A program made the translations under genes and the position numbers. A stretch of 64,000 nt of DNA from the NCBI GenBank assembly GCA_014377485.1, contig JACMPM010000015.1, forward strand, positions 1 to 64,000. The letters run 5' to 3'. The DNA is from Bacteriovorax sp. (GTDB lineage Bacteria > Bdellovibrionota > Bacteriovoracia > Bacteriovoracales > Bacteriovoracaceae). This document shows, one piece after another, positions 1 through 7,551 of this stretch; position 1 is the stretch's first letter; every line of letters begins with the position of its first letter. The notes under the pieces are model-generated. The model was not told the origin of the DNA, searched no databases, and saw nothing but the letters and a program-made list of their open reading frames with translations.

Positions 1-1
1 A

Positions 2-103
2 TGGTATTCATGGCCTCGCCAATTAAAATCAATAAAAAAATTAATGGATTATCATTTTAATTGGATTTTTCCTGGTCACGGTGGTTGGATTCAAAAAAAC
101 TGA
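2..103 (+). CDS. C-terminal end of an MBL-fold metallo-hydrolase (partial, 5' end outside window)
   Basis: Frame 2 is open from the window edge to a TGA at 101-103, giving 33 residues. It contains SWPRQLKSIKKLMDY followed by FNWIFPGHGGW. The pattern Trp-Pro-x-Gln, a helix, then a hydrophobic strand ending in PGHG is typical of the last third of metallo-beta-lactamase-fold hydrolases, where the PGHG histidine binds the metal. The rest of the domain lies upstream. The frame also stays open after the TGA for about 17 codons (KYNEKEIAEIIGESSDL), so the end could be a recent truncation. The family call rests on a short stretch. Confidence 0.6.
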   Translation, partial: WYSWPRQLKSIKKLMDYHFNWIFPGHGGWIQKN

Positions 104-259
104 AAATATAATGAAAAAGAGATTGCCGAAATAATAGGTGAGAGTTCTGATTTATAAATCTTTATGTTTAATTGATATTTCCTGCATTTTCTACCTGTAT
201 GACATTCGGTAAATTTATTTATTAAAATACACTTATATAAATTTATATGAGGGTTTTTA

Positions 260-1717
260 ATGGGTGCTAGAAAAAGTTTCAGTCAATTTGAATTAGAAAA
301 AGATTTTGAAGAACTTCCACCACAGAGCTTTTTGTACGATAGACGCGGTCCATGGCCTCAGCCATCAGCGAATCATCCCTTTGGAGAAGTTAAAGCTGTT
401 TTGCATGTTCCTTTTGCTGAAACTTTTAATTGGTGGAAAAAAGTAGGCACGCGCTATATAAAAGACCTTGTATTTTATTCTCCAGTGGCCCTGGCCAAAT
501 CAATTCAACAAGGTGGCTTAAAAGAATTGAGCGATTATCAATTCTCTGAATATTTTTATCATACTTGTTATGCCAAATACTTAACTGCAGAAATCTCTGA
601 GAGCGTTAAAGAATTATTCTGTAACTATATAAACCCAAAATACAATTATCATGTGATCGATTTTTCCGCGATGGAACTTTTAGTTCCGATTAATGGACTA
701 CATTGTGAAAAATCTATCACGCTTTTTGAGCTCTATGACGGAATTGCCAAACCTGTGGCGATCAATTTAAAAGATTATGTAGTAGATCCTACAGATGGTG
801 ATTTATGGATGCTTGGAAAATTCACGGTAATGCAGGGTGCTTCAAATCATATCAATGTAGCTGAACATCCGAAACTGCATTTTCCTATGGATGCAATTAA
901 TGCCATTACTAAGTCGGCCGTACCTATGGATCATATTTTATTTCAATTCCTCATTCCGCATTTTGAAATTACATTAAAATTAAATTACCAAGTTCTCAAT
1001 AATCCAACCTCGTTATTAGAAAATAAATGGTGGATGATTTACGGACCGTTTCCAGCGACTAGTAAATCAATGAGAGATTTGATGGTTGTAGGTTATTGCG
1101 GAATAAAAGGCAATCCATCTTATAATAAATATGAATTTCCAATAAACGGACCGAGGAAAGTTCATTCAGATTTTGGTTTATTTCACGAAAAGTATTATAA
1201 GGCCTACTATAATCTTGCGAAAAATATTCTGTCAGAAATTTCAAAGAACGATAAATACGTTACAGACTGGGCCAATTATATTCACCTTGAAATGCCAAGT
1301 TTTCCCAATGGTGTTGAGATATGGGAAAATGATAATTTTGCCAAAGCAGTAGGCGTTTTACTTTGGGACTTAACACTCGGACATGCGGTTGATCATAAAA
1401 CATATTCTGAAATGCCTGCTTATTGGAACCCTATGCGATTAAGAGTGGCGAGTCCGCTGTTGAAAAATCCAGATTTTAAATTGAATCTTAAATCGGCAGT
1501 TACAATTATCGATCAAACAAAATGGATAATGGCGAATAGACTATTTTATCAACCATGGAATATAAAAAATTTAATGGATGTTGATTATGGTTTTAAAATA
1601 CCTAATCTCAATGAACATGTGAAAAAGTTTAAGCATCAAATGAGAATGATTGAGAAAAATCTTACAACTCGAAACTATATGCCAGTAGATGAAATTCCAG
1701 TAAGTATCCAGTATTAA
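260..1717 (+). CDS. Lipoxygenase-family protein with altered iron-ligand positions
   Basis: A 485-residue protein with no signal peptide; GAGGG lies just upstream of the ATG. Two regions align with the lipoxygenase catalytic core. Residues 197-242 (H197, H203, H207, then DHILFQFLIPHFEITLKLN) match the iron-binding helix and the HPI..LL.PH..T..IN block. Residues 369-393 (WDLTLGHAVDHKTYSEMPAYWNP) match the block carrying the third and fourth ligands (H375, H379). The C-terminus IPVSIQY aligns with the canonical IPNSIxI end. Lipoxygenases add O2 to polyunsaturated fatty acids using non-haem iron. By my hand alignment the second His ligand position is Glu202 (His203 is next to it) and the terminal Ile ligand is Tyr485. 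The protein is shorter than plant enzymes and has no N-terminal PLAT domain. Activity is uncertain. Confidence 0.6.
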   Translation: MGARKSFSQFELEKDFEELPPQSFLYDRRGPWPQPSANHPFGEVKAVLHVPFAETFNWWKKVGTRYIKDLVFYSPVALAKSIQQGGLKELSDYQFSEYFYHTCYAKYLTAEISESVKELFCNYINPKYNYHVIDFSAMELLVPINGLHCEKSITLFELYDGIAKPVAINLKDYVVDPTDGDLWMLGKFTVMQGASNHINVAEHPKLHFPMDAINAITKSAVPMDHILFQFLIPHFEITLKLNYQVLNNPTSLLENKWWMIYGPFPATSKSMRDLMVVGYCGIKGNPSYNKYEFPINGPRKVHSDFGLFHEKYYKAYYNLAKNILSEISKNDKYVTDWANYIHLEMPSFPNGVEIWENDNFAKAVGVLLWDLTLGHAVDHKTYSEMPAYWNPMRLRVASPLLKNPDFKLNLKSAVTIIDQTKWIMANRLFYQPWNIKNLMDVDYGFKIPNLNEHVKKFKHQMRMIEKNLTTRNYMPVDEIPVSIQY

Positions 1718-1720
1718 AGA

Positions 1721-3058
1721 TTAGGAATCTAAGGCAGATTGGTCTGCCTTAGAATTCATAGCTTTTGGAAGTAGAAGTTTTACACAAGTTCCACGTTCTC
1801 CATTCGTCAAATTGGTCATATTCTCAATACTTATTTTACCATTTAATCTATCAGTAACTGTGGCAACGATCGGTAGACCAAATCCGGTTCCTCTTTCATT
1901 TCGGGTACCTTTACTGGTGGTAATATCATAGGGAGAAAAAACTTTTTCAATCATTTCTTCTTTTATTCCGACACCATAGTCTCTTATTAGAATAACCAAG
2001 AAGTGTTCTTGAGAGAAAAATGAAATATCAATAGTAGAATTTGCATAAGAAAATTTGATCGCATTAGAAATAATATTATTAATAATTTGATAAAAGATAG
2101 CCGTACGATCACCTAAAATTTCTTGATTATAATTTTCAACATTAAAATTTATTTTTAATTCTTTATTTGTTAATGAATCTTCAAAAGAAAAGAGAATATG
2201 ATCAATGAGGTCATTGATTTTTATCTTTTGAACTTGTAATAATATTTTTCCATCTTTGTGGGCAATCCACGAGCCAACTGATTCTGTAATCCTGTATATA
2301 TCTTCACTTGCTCGTCTTATACGATCTGCTGAACGTGGATTTTGTGGCTTATCTTCAATATTTAGATGTTTACTGGATGCTCTAATAATGGTGAGTGGAT
2401 TACTTATGTCATGACAGAGAATTCTTAAAAGATTTTCAGTCAACTCCTTACTCTTATTTAATTCCTCATTTCTTTCATTATTTATCCTTATGGCCGTAAC
2501 GGTGAAAACTGCAACCAGAATATCAAGGCCCACGTATGAGGAGATGATCATACTATCTCTAAATGCCGGTGGAAGTGAATTGAGAGGTAATAGATCATAG
2601 TGACCCAGCAAATAAAGCATCATAACAATTATAAAATTCAAAACGACTGAAAAAGTAATGAGTCGCTTACTACCAAAAAAACCTAAAATAACTGGATGAA
2701 GAGTCAGCCAAATAGCCGCGGGAGAGAAAACGCCACCAGAAAAAAGACAAAAGAGAGTTTGAAAGCCGAGTCCAGTTAATGAGATGGCCAATCCTGAAAG
2801 AGAAAATGATTGGGTATATTTAAAAACTATAGGTGTTAAAGTATGCAAAATTGTAAATATTAATCCACCCCACGCAACTGGAGATTTATTTCCATAGGCC
2901 ATGAAACAGTAAAGAACATAAAGCCACATTACTACGGTGGTCGAAGTCCAGAGATAAAGTAATGCTTTAGTTTTAGTAAAAATGGCAATACTAGATAGAT
3001 TTTTTTTTGCTAGTAAATTACGCGCAAGAATATCATAAAAATTAGGAATAAATTTCAA
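1721..3058 (-). CDS. Membrane-bound sensor histidine kinase
   Basis: A 445-residue kinase. Residues 35-190 form about six hydrophobic segments without a recognisable extracellular sensor domain. A HisKA domain follows with H-box LCHDISNPL (phospho-acceptor H216), then the HATPase domain with N-box NNIISNAIKF (about 327-336), G1 box DYGVGI (360-365), F-box and G2 box GTGFGL (391-396). It should autophosphorylate in response to a membrane or intracellular cue and pass the phosphate to a response regulator. No regulator lies next to it; the only receiver in the window is 60 kb away. It converges with the lipoxygenase-like gene, leaving 3 bp between stops. Confidence 0.9.
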   Translation of the reverse strand: MKFIPNFYDILARNLLAKKNLSSIAIFTKTKALLYLWTSTTVVMWLYVLYCFMAYGNKSPVAWGGLIFTILHTLTPIVFKYTQSFSLSGLAISLTGLGFQTLFCLFSGGVFSPAAIWLTLHPVILGFFGSKRLITFSVVLNFIIVMMLYLLGHYDLLPLNSLPPAFRDSMIISSYVGLDILVAVFTVTAIRINNERNEELNKSKELTENLLRILCHDISNPLTIIRASSKHLNIEDKPQNPRSADRIRRASEDIYRITESVGSWIAHKDGKILLQVQKIKINDLIDHILFSFEDSLTNKELKINFNVENYNQEILGDRTAIFYQIINNIISNAIKFSYANSTIDISFFSQEHFLVILIRDYGVGIKEEMIEKVFSPYDITTSKGTRNERGTGFGLPIVATVTDRLNGKISIENMTNLTNGERGTCVKLLLPKAMNSKADQSALDS

Positions 3059-3221
3059 TTGAAGTCCTTAGAAGCTAAACAATACTACTGAACTTCTATT
3101 TTCGTTAATTTCTGCAATATATCAAGTGATAAAATCAAGTCGAAATAATTTTCTTTTAGTTGGTTAAAATTTGATAAAAAAGGGCAAATCTTTTTACCTG
3201 AATAGCCTTTTCAAGAGAATA

Positions 3222-3358
3222 TTATTGAATTTTTTCGCACTCTGGAAAAGATAATGATTTATCAAATAGGTGCTGCATATAACTTTCTCCCAAACCGCTG
3301 ACAACCTCTAGTTTGAAATTTCTAGAATAAGTTCTAGAAATTGTCTCCCATTTTATGC
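3222..3358 (-). pseudogene. Coding-like fragment without a start, possible gene relic
   Basis: Minus-strand frame open from about 3358 to TAA at 3222-3224, reading ...NFKLEVVSGLGESYMQHLF then DKSLSFPECEKIQ. Composition and codon use look protein-like, but no start is seen for the full frame. An internal ATG has a GGGAG eight bases upstream and would give an 18-residue peptide. It begins in another frame where the neighbouring small secreted-protein gene ends, so it could be the old 3' end of that gene after a frameshift, or an upstream peptide for the kinase gene. The rest of 3059-3352 shows nothing recognisable. Confidence 0.3.
3317..3342. terminator. Perfect 11-bp hairpin 3' of the small secreted-protein gene
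   Basis: AATTTCTAGAA, loop TAAG, TTCTAGAAATT: an uninterrupted 11-bp stem starting 11 bases beyond the stop of the gene at 3353-3736. No clear U-tract follows, so rho-independent termination is only possible; it could instead be a 3'-protecting stem or a protein-binding palindrome. Confidence 0.45.
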
Positions 3359-3736
3359 TTCACCGCTAGAAGCATTGGATACTGGTGAATATTTACTACA
3401 AATTTTTTCTTCATGGTCGCGTGCAATCACAACTTCTCTCAATTTATAATTCTGACAAACATATTCGATCCATCCTCCAGCTTCAGAGTTTGGCGTTTCA
3501 TGAACAATTTTTTTATATGTTGAACACGTTTTAATTGGATTAATACTCCTTAATTCTTCATCTGTTACACATGTATTAAAAACGCCGGTGGACCCCATAC
3601 TCATGGCAAAACCCGGTTGTAAGATCAAAACATTTTTATTATTGCGAATTGAAGGCCAGCTGTCTTGAGACGTTGCTGAAAAAGCATTACTCGAAATCAT
3701 AGTTGCTGTAGTTATTACTGCCATCTTAAATTTCAT
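3353..3736 (-). CDS. Small secreted protein of unknown function
   Basis: A 127-residue protein. I start it at the ATG at 3736, preceded by GAGGT at good spacing, rather than at the longer in-frame start at 3769. The N-terminus MKFKMAVITTATMISSNAFSA is a signal peptide, so the product is exported. The mature part has four cysteines (in NTCVT, KTCST, YVCQN and KICSK), which could form two disulfides in the periplasm. I do not recognise the family. The next gene upstream on the same strand is the beta-lactamase-family gene, 40 bases away, so the two may be cotranscribed. Confidence 0.65.
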   Translation of the reverse strand: MKFKMAVITTATMISSNAFSATSQDSWPSIRNNKNVLILQPGFAMSMGSTGVFNTCVTDEELRSINPIKTCSTYKKIVHETPNSEAGGWIEYVCQNYKLREVVIARDHEEKICSKYSPVSNASSGEA

Positions 3737-3776
3737 AATTACCTCAAAAGTTTCAGTCACCAATAGCAACTTATAA

Positions 3777-5270
3777 TTATTTTAATGTGCATCCGTATTC
3801 AGCATGATTTGGATCATAAACGGCCATGGCCGAATTTCCATAATGTAATTTAAATATTCTCGCAAATCGCGCAAGCTTAACTTGAATTGCGATTTTTCCA
3901 TCGAGCTCGATATTTTTTTTCACTTCCAATTTGGTTAATAATTTTGAGAGGGTGAAATCATTTCGTTTCACACAAATAGGGATATCCATTTCAGAAACTA
4001 GATGACAGGAACAAATGGTCTTGGCAATGGTAGCCTGAAGGGTATTGGCCTGAACGGCATTTTTTACGTTTCTTATTAACGTTCCAATTCCTAGAGTCGA
4101 AGGATAAAGTGGTGGTATCTCTTTTCCTATGGGATATTTGGGATCATGAAAACATGAAATTGCACGGCTAACAAATTCATCCATTTTAGAATTAAATCCA
4201 AATCCATAACCTGTTCGAATTATGATCATATTTTGTGTTGGAAGCATTATAATTAACTGTCCCAAAAGTCCCATGGCAAAATACATATCTTCTGGCGAGT
4301 AGGGATAGGGTTTGCCATATCCTTCTTTAATTTTTCGATTGAGCCAGATTGATCCGCCATAAACACCATCTGAAGTTATATCCGTGATAACAGTACCTGG
4401 AGAAACATATCCAGGTGCAGGGGTTAACATTTTTTGAATCCATTCTGGCGTAAGAATTACTTCACCATTCCACTGGCCTCCATTTAAATAAAGATAACCA
4501 ATTTTTGCCAAGTCTCTAAGAGTTGCAAAGCCTCCAGATCCTCCAAGAAACGTACCCGCGGGATCTCTTTCAAAAACGGCAGTAGTCATACCAAGGGGAT
4601 TAAAGAGATTTCGCCAGGGCAATTCATCATAAGATTGACCCCCATAAATTTTTTTAAGAACCCCCATGGTTATAGTTGGGATTCCCGTTGAATAATTCCA
4701 TTTATAAGTTGGACCTTCTTTGATTATTTTTCTTCCGGCCGCAAAATTTGCCATATCTTCATGGCCTGTTCCGTAAAGCATTCCTATGACTGGATTGACT
4801 GAGATATCCTGACTTGCTTCATCCCATATAAAACCCGCATCGAGGTATAATAAATTTTTTAATATAATTTTTTTATAATTATCATCTCTTTTTACTTTCG
4901 GATAATAGTTAAATAATTTTTGATTCAAACTAACTCTTCCATCTCTCTCTGCAATTCCGAGAAGAGCTCCAGTAATAGTTTTAGTCACAGACCAAAGTGC
5001 ATGAGGTTTATTAATATTATTTTGAGAATCATAATATTCATATTGAACAAGACCATCTTTAATTACGAGAAGGCCGTCAGTTTTGATATTTTTAGTTTTA
5101 GTAGAAAAATCTTTAAATTTTTGACATTGATTTGAAGACATTTGAAGTGAATTATCGGCACTTTCCCAATCGGGTACAGGCCAGCGTGTGGTCTCAGCAT
5201 AAATATTCGTATTTTGAAATATAACAAATGTATATATTATAAAAAGTGTTAGAACTTTATTTTTTTTCAT
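3777..5270 (-). CDS. Secreted serine beta-lactamase-family hydrolase (class C/esterase type)
   Basis: A 497-residue protein with signal peptide (residues 1-25, ending IYA). The penicillin-binding/class C fold is marked by SVTK (nucleophile S94, K97), the tyrosine motif NYS at 192-194, and conserved blocks WRNLFNPLGM and GGFATLRDLAKIGYLYLNGG. Relatives include esterases, D-aminopeptidases and beta-lactamases, so the substrate cannot be named. Residues from about 385 to the end form an extra domain with a CSC motif and further cysteines not typical of the core fold. Located in the periplasm or secreted. Confidence 0.85.
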   Translation of the reverse strand: MKKNKVLTLFIIYTFVIFQNTNIYAETTRWPVPDWESADNSLQMSSNQCQKFKDFSTKTKNIKTDGLLVIKDGLVQYEYYDSQNNINKPHALWSVTKTITGALLGIAERDGRVSLNQKLFNYYPKVKRDDNYKKIILKNLLYLDAGFIWDEASQDISVNPVIGMLYGTGHEDMANFAAGRKIIKEGPTYKWNYSTGIPTITMGVLKKIYGGQSYDELPWRNLFNPLGMTTAVFERDPAGTFLGGSGGFATLRDLAKIGYLYLNGGQWNGEVILTPEWIQKMLTPAPGYVSPGTVITDITSDGVYGGSIWLNRKIKEGYGKPYPYSPEDMYFAMGLLGQLIIMLPTQNMIIIRTGYGFGFNSKMDEFVSRAISCFHDPKYPIGKEIPPLYPSTLGIGTLIRNVKNAVQANTLQATIAKTICSCHLVSEMDIPICVKRNDFTLSKLLTKLEVKKNIELDGKIAIQVKLARFARIFKLHYGNSAMAVYDPNHAEYGCTLK

Positions 5271-5312
5271 TTATTCTCCCATTCATCATCCAGTTGAAAA
5301 ATTAAAATATAA

Positions 5313-5666
5313 TTATTCTAAGTCTGATTCGGGTATATCCACAGGTTCATCTTTTGTGGCATCGGAATTCTTGATAGTTTTTTGAGTCTTTGTTTCTTGA
5401 TCACAAACCATTTTTCCATCGATTTTTTCACAAGATTCTTCCAGGGTCTTGCGAGTTGTTTTTTTACGTACGGTTGACGAGGCTCCTGTCGAAACGGTGT
5501 CTGAACTAGGCGTTTCGTAACCCGTGGCCCCTGTTGTTGTCGTCGTTCTAGAGCTATTTGCCGGATCCATTGTTGAGTTATAATTTGGAGCTGAACTACT
5601 TGGTGGGCGGTCATTGGCAAAAGATGAGAGAGACGTTATAATTAATAAATTTAAAATTGATTTCAT
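5313..5666 (-). CDS. Small Ser/Thr-rich secreted protein
   Basis: A 117-residue protein with an N-terminal signal peptide (MKSILNLLIITSLSSFA). The mature chain is low complexity: a Ser/Thr/Pro/Asn-rich stretch at about 20-68, then a charged segment with two cysteines (ESCEKIDGKMVCDQ) that could pair in one disulfide. It is probably largely disordered. A purine-rich leader precedes the ATG. I do not recognise a family. Another frame over the same bases is open for 100 codons but lacks a signal peptide and is taken as a shadow. Confidence 0.6.
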   Translation of the reverse strand: MKSILNLLIITSLSSFANDRPPSSSAPNYNSTMDPANSSRTTTTTGATGYETPSSDTVSTGASSTVRKKTTRKTLEESCEKIDGKMVCDQETKTQKTIKNSDATKDEPVDIPESDLE

Positions 5667-5888
5667 TTTTAATCCCCTTTTTAATCCCTTAATTTATCAA
5701 GAGAAAATTGAGTCCTTTAAAGAATAAAAAAGAATATTGGGATTAAAAAATATATTTTCATAATAATCCGAGCGACTTTAATTATGATTTCAAAGTTATT
5801 AACTCTTTAAATTTCATAGGTTAAAAAATTGAAAAAATTAGCTATTTAAGACCCTCAATGTTATAAAAAAGTGTAACCCGAGGTGTTT

Positions 5889-6392
5889 ATGAAAATTGCT
5901 ATTTTACTTATTATGATTAGCTCTCTTTTTTCTTCTGCTGCTCTTTTAGCGAATGAGGAAACTTTATCAATAACTGATAACGACGATAACAATGAAGTTT
6001 ATAATCTAGTGGTAAGTGTCAATGATACCACTCAAACTCTTAAAAACTTATTCAAAGATACTTTTGTAAACGGTAAGAAAATTCGACGAGATGATTTAAA
6101 TGCTCTTGATCTTAAAACCAAAGATGGAGTTATTTTAGAAAAAAGAGACAATTATAATGTTCTTAATTTAAAAAGTGATAACTTCGACTACGATCGAGGT
6201 GGTAAAATTATTATAGATACACTTTATAATGGGATTACAGGCGAGAGAAAAACGCTTGACCTTGAACTTGCTAAAGATAAAAACAGTTGGAAACTTTTTA
6301 AAAACAAAGTGGCCGTTTCAAAATTTCATGTAAAAGTTAATAAAGTTATTGTTCTTGGAACCGTCGGGATAAAAACGATTATTCTGGAATAA
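5889..6392 (+). CDS. Secreted protein of unknown function
   Basis: A 167-residue protein. I choose the ATG at 5889, with GAGG six bases upstream, over an in-frame GTG at 5883. Residues 1-22 form a signal peptide (MKIAILLIMISSLFSSAALLA). The mature part is rich in Asp, Asn and Lys with alternating hydrophobic residues, suggesting beta structure, and contains no cysteine. A gene about 20 kb away (26687-27085) has a similar size and composition but no clear shared motif. It is convergent with rlmF, 2 bp from its stop. Confidence 0.6.
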   Translation: MKIAILLIMISSLFSSAALLANEETLSITDNDDNNEVYNLVVSVNDTTQTLKNLFKDTFVNGKKIRRDDLNALDLKTKDGVILEKRDNYNVLNLKSDNFDYDRGGKIIIDTLYNGITGERKTLDLELAKDKNSWKLFKNKVAVSKFHVKVNKVIVLGTVGIKTIILE

Positions 6393-6394
6393 GT

Positions 6395-7378
6395 TTATTT
6401 CGTTTGCTTATTACGCCATTCTTTTTGCTGATTCGGCCCCAGAAAAGTCCAGACAACAATCCGACTTTTCTTTTGGCCTTGGGCCATATCGATAGTTTTA
6501 AAATCTTGAACACCGGCTTTTTTCAACTCTTCATAGATAAACGGGAGGCTGGTAAATTTTGATATTAGAGTAGAAAACCAAAAGCAATTATTTTTAAATG
6601 CCACACTTTCATCAATCATTCTTGTTGCAAAAGCTACTTCTCCACCAGTACACCAAAGCTCATTGCTGACTCCACCAAAATTAAGGGTCGAAGTGTTACG
6701 TAAGTCCTTTTTTGTGGTGTCTTTACCGCGACCAAGATTTTTAGTTTTGCGCTGATTTCCTTCCTGTGCTTCTTCTAATGAGGAATGAAAAGGAGGGTTC
6801 GAGATTGTTATATCGAAAAATTCTTGCTCATGAATAATTCCTTTAAAAATATTTTCTGGAGAGGTTTGCAGGCGCAATTGAATTGAATTAGATAAATTAT
6901 TGGCATCCACAATTTGTTTGGCAGAATTAATCGCCACGGCATCTATATCACTTCCAACAAACTTCCATCCATACTCGCTATTAGCTATTAGTGGGTATAC
7001 GCAGCTAGCGCCAACGCCTATATCTAACACGCGAATGCTTTCACCCTTGGGAATGACTCCACCATTTTTTGATCCCAACAAATCGGCTATCTGGTGTATA
7101 TAATCGGCGCGCCCAGGAATTGGAGGGCAGAGGTAATTTTTTGGTATATTCCAATTAGTAATATTATAAAAATATTTTAAAATTGCTTGATTTAAGGACT
7201 TAACTGCTTCGGGATTGGCGAAATCTATAGATTCGTCATTGTATTTATTAATTGCAATAAATTTTAAGAGCTCTGGGCAGCTCTTAGTAAGTTCCGAAAA
7301 ATCATAACGTGAGTTATGGCGATTCCTAGGATGAAGGCCGGGTTTAATTTCTTGCTGTGGTTTGATTTCGTTTTTCAA
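6395..7378 (-). CDS. rlmF: 23S rRNA (adenine-1618-N6)-methyltransferase RlmF
   Basis: A 327-residue class I methyltransferase close in length to Escherichia coli RlmF. It has the family N-terminus LHPRNRHNSRYDF, the block PPIPGRADYIHQIADLL, the SAM-binding VLDIGVGASCVYPL, and the catalytic SNPPF motif of N6-adenine methyltransferases. It methylates one adenine of 23S rRNA. The only start upstream of the conserved part is TTG at 7378. It has no good RBS of its own but sits directly after the TAA of a 37-codon ORF, which suggests translational coupling. Confidence 0.93.
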   Translation of the reverse strand: MKNEIKPQQEIKPGLHPRNRHNSRYDFSELTKSCPELLKFIAINKYNDESIDFANPEAVKSLNQAILKYFYNITNWNIPKNYLCPPIPGRADYIHQIADLLGSKNGGVIPKGESIRVLDIGVGASCVYPLIANSEYGWKFVGSDIDAVAINSAKQIVDANNLSNSIQLRLQTSPENIFKGIIHEQEFFDITISNPPFHSSLEEAQEGNQRKTKNLGRGKDTTKKDLRNTSTLNFGGVSNELWCTGGEVAFATRMIDESVAFKNNCFWFSTLISKFTSLPFIYEELKKAGVQDFKTIDMAQGQKKSRIVVWTFLGPNQQKEWRNKQTK

Positions 7379-7492
7379 TTATAATTGTGGAGAGATGCCA
7401 ACCACAATAACTAAAACAGCTAGACATAGAATTATGACATCAATCTTGCTGATCTTTTCAGAAATGACACCGATTAATTTTTTTGAATTCAT
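7379..7492 (-). CDS. 37-residue single-span membrane protein upstream of rlmF
   Basis: Short ORF starting at the ATG at 7492, with GGAGG six bases upstream, the strongest RBS nearby. The peptide starts MNSKKLIGVISEKISK and continues into a hydrophobic run (VIILCLAVLVIVVGI) that could cross the membrane once. Its TAA is immediately followed by the TTG start of rlmF, with no intervening base, so ribosomes ending here could reinitiate on rlmF. It could be a genuine small membrane protein, a translational leader, or both. I recognise no family. Confidence 0.55.
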   Translation of the reverse strand: MNSKKLIGVISEKISKIDVIILCLAVLVIVVGISPQL

Positions 7493-7551
7493 ATAAGCCT
7501 CCAAAGTTTGACTAAGGTTTATGTATGATGAATAAATCTTCTTGCATAGGA

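Noticed and set aside
5318-5620. 100-codon frame overlapping the Ser/Thr-rich protein
   Set aside because: The other frame has a signal peptide and start context; this one is Gln/Arg-rich and lacks both.
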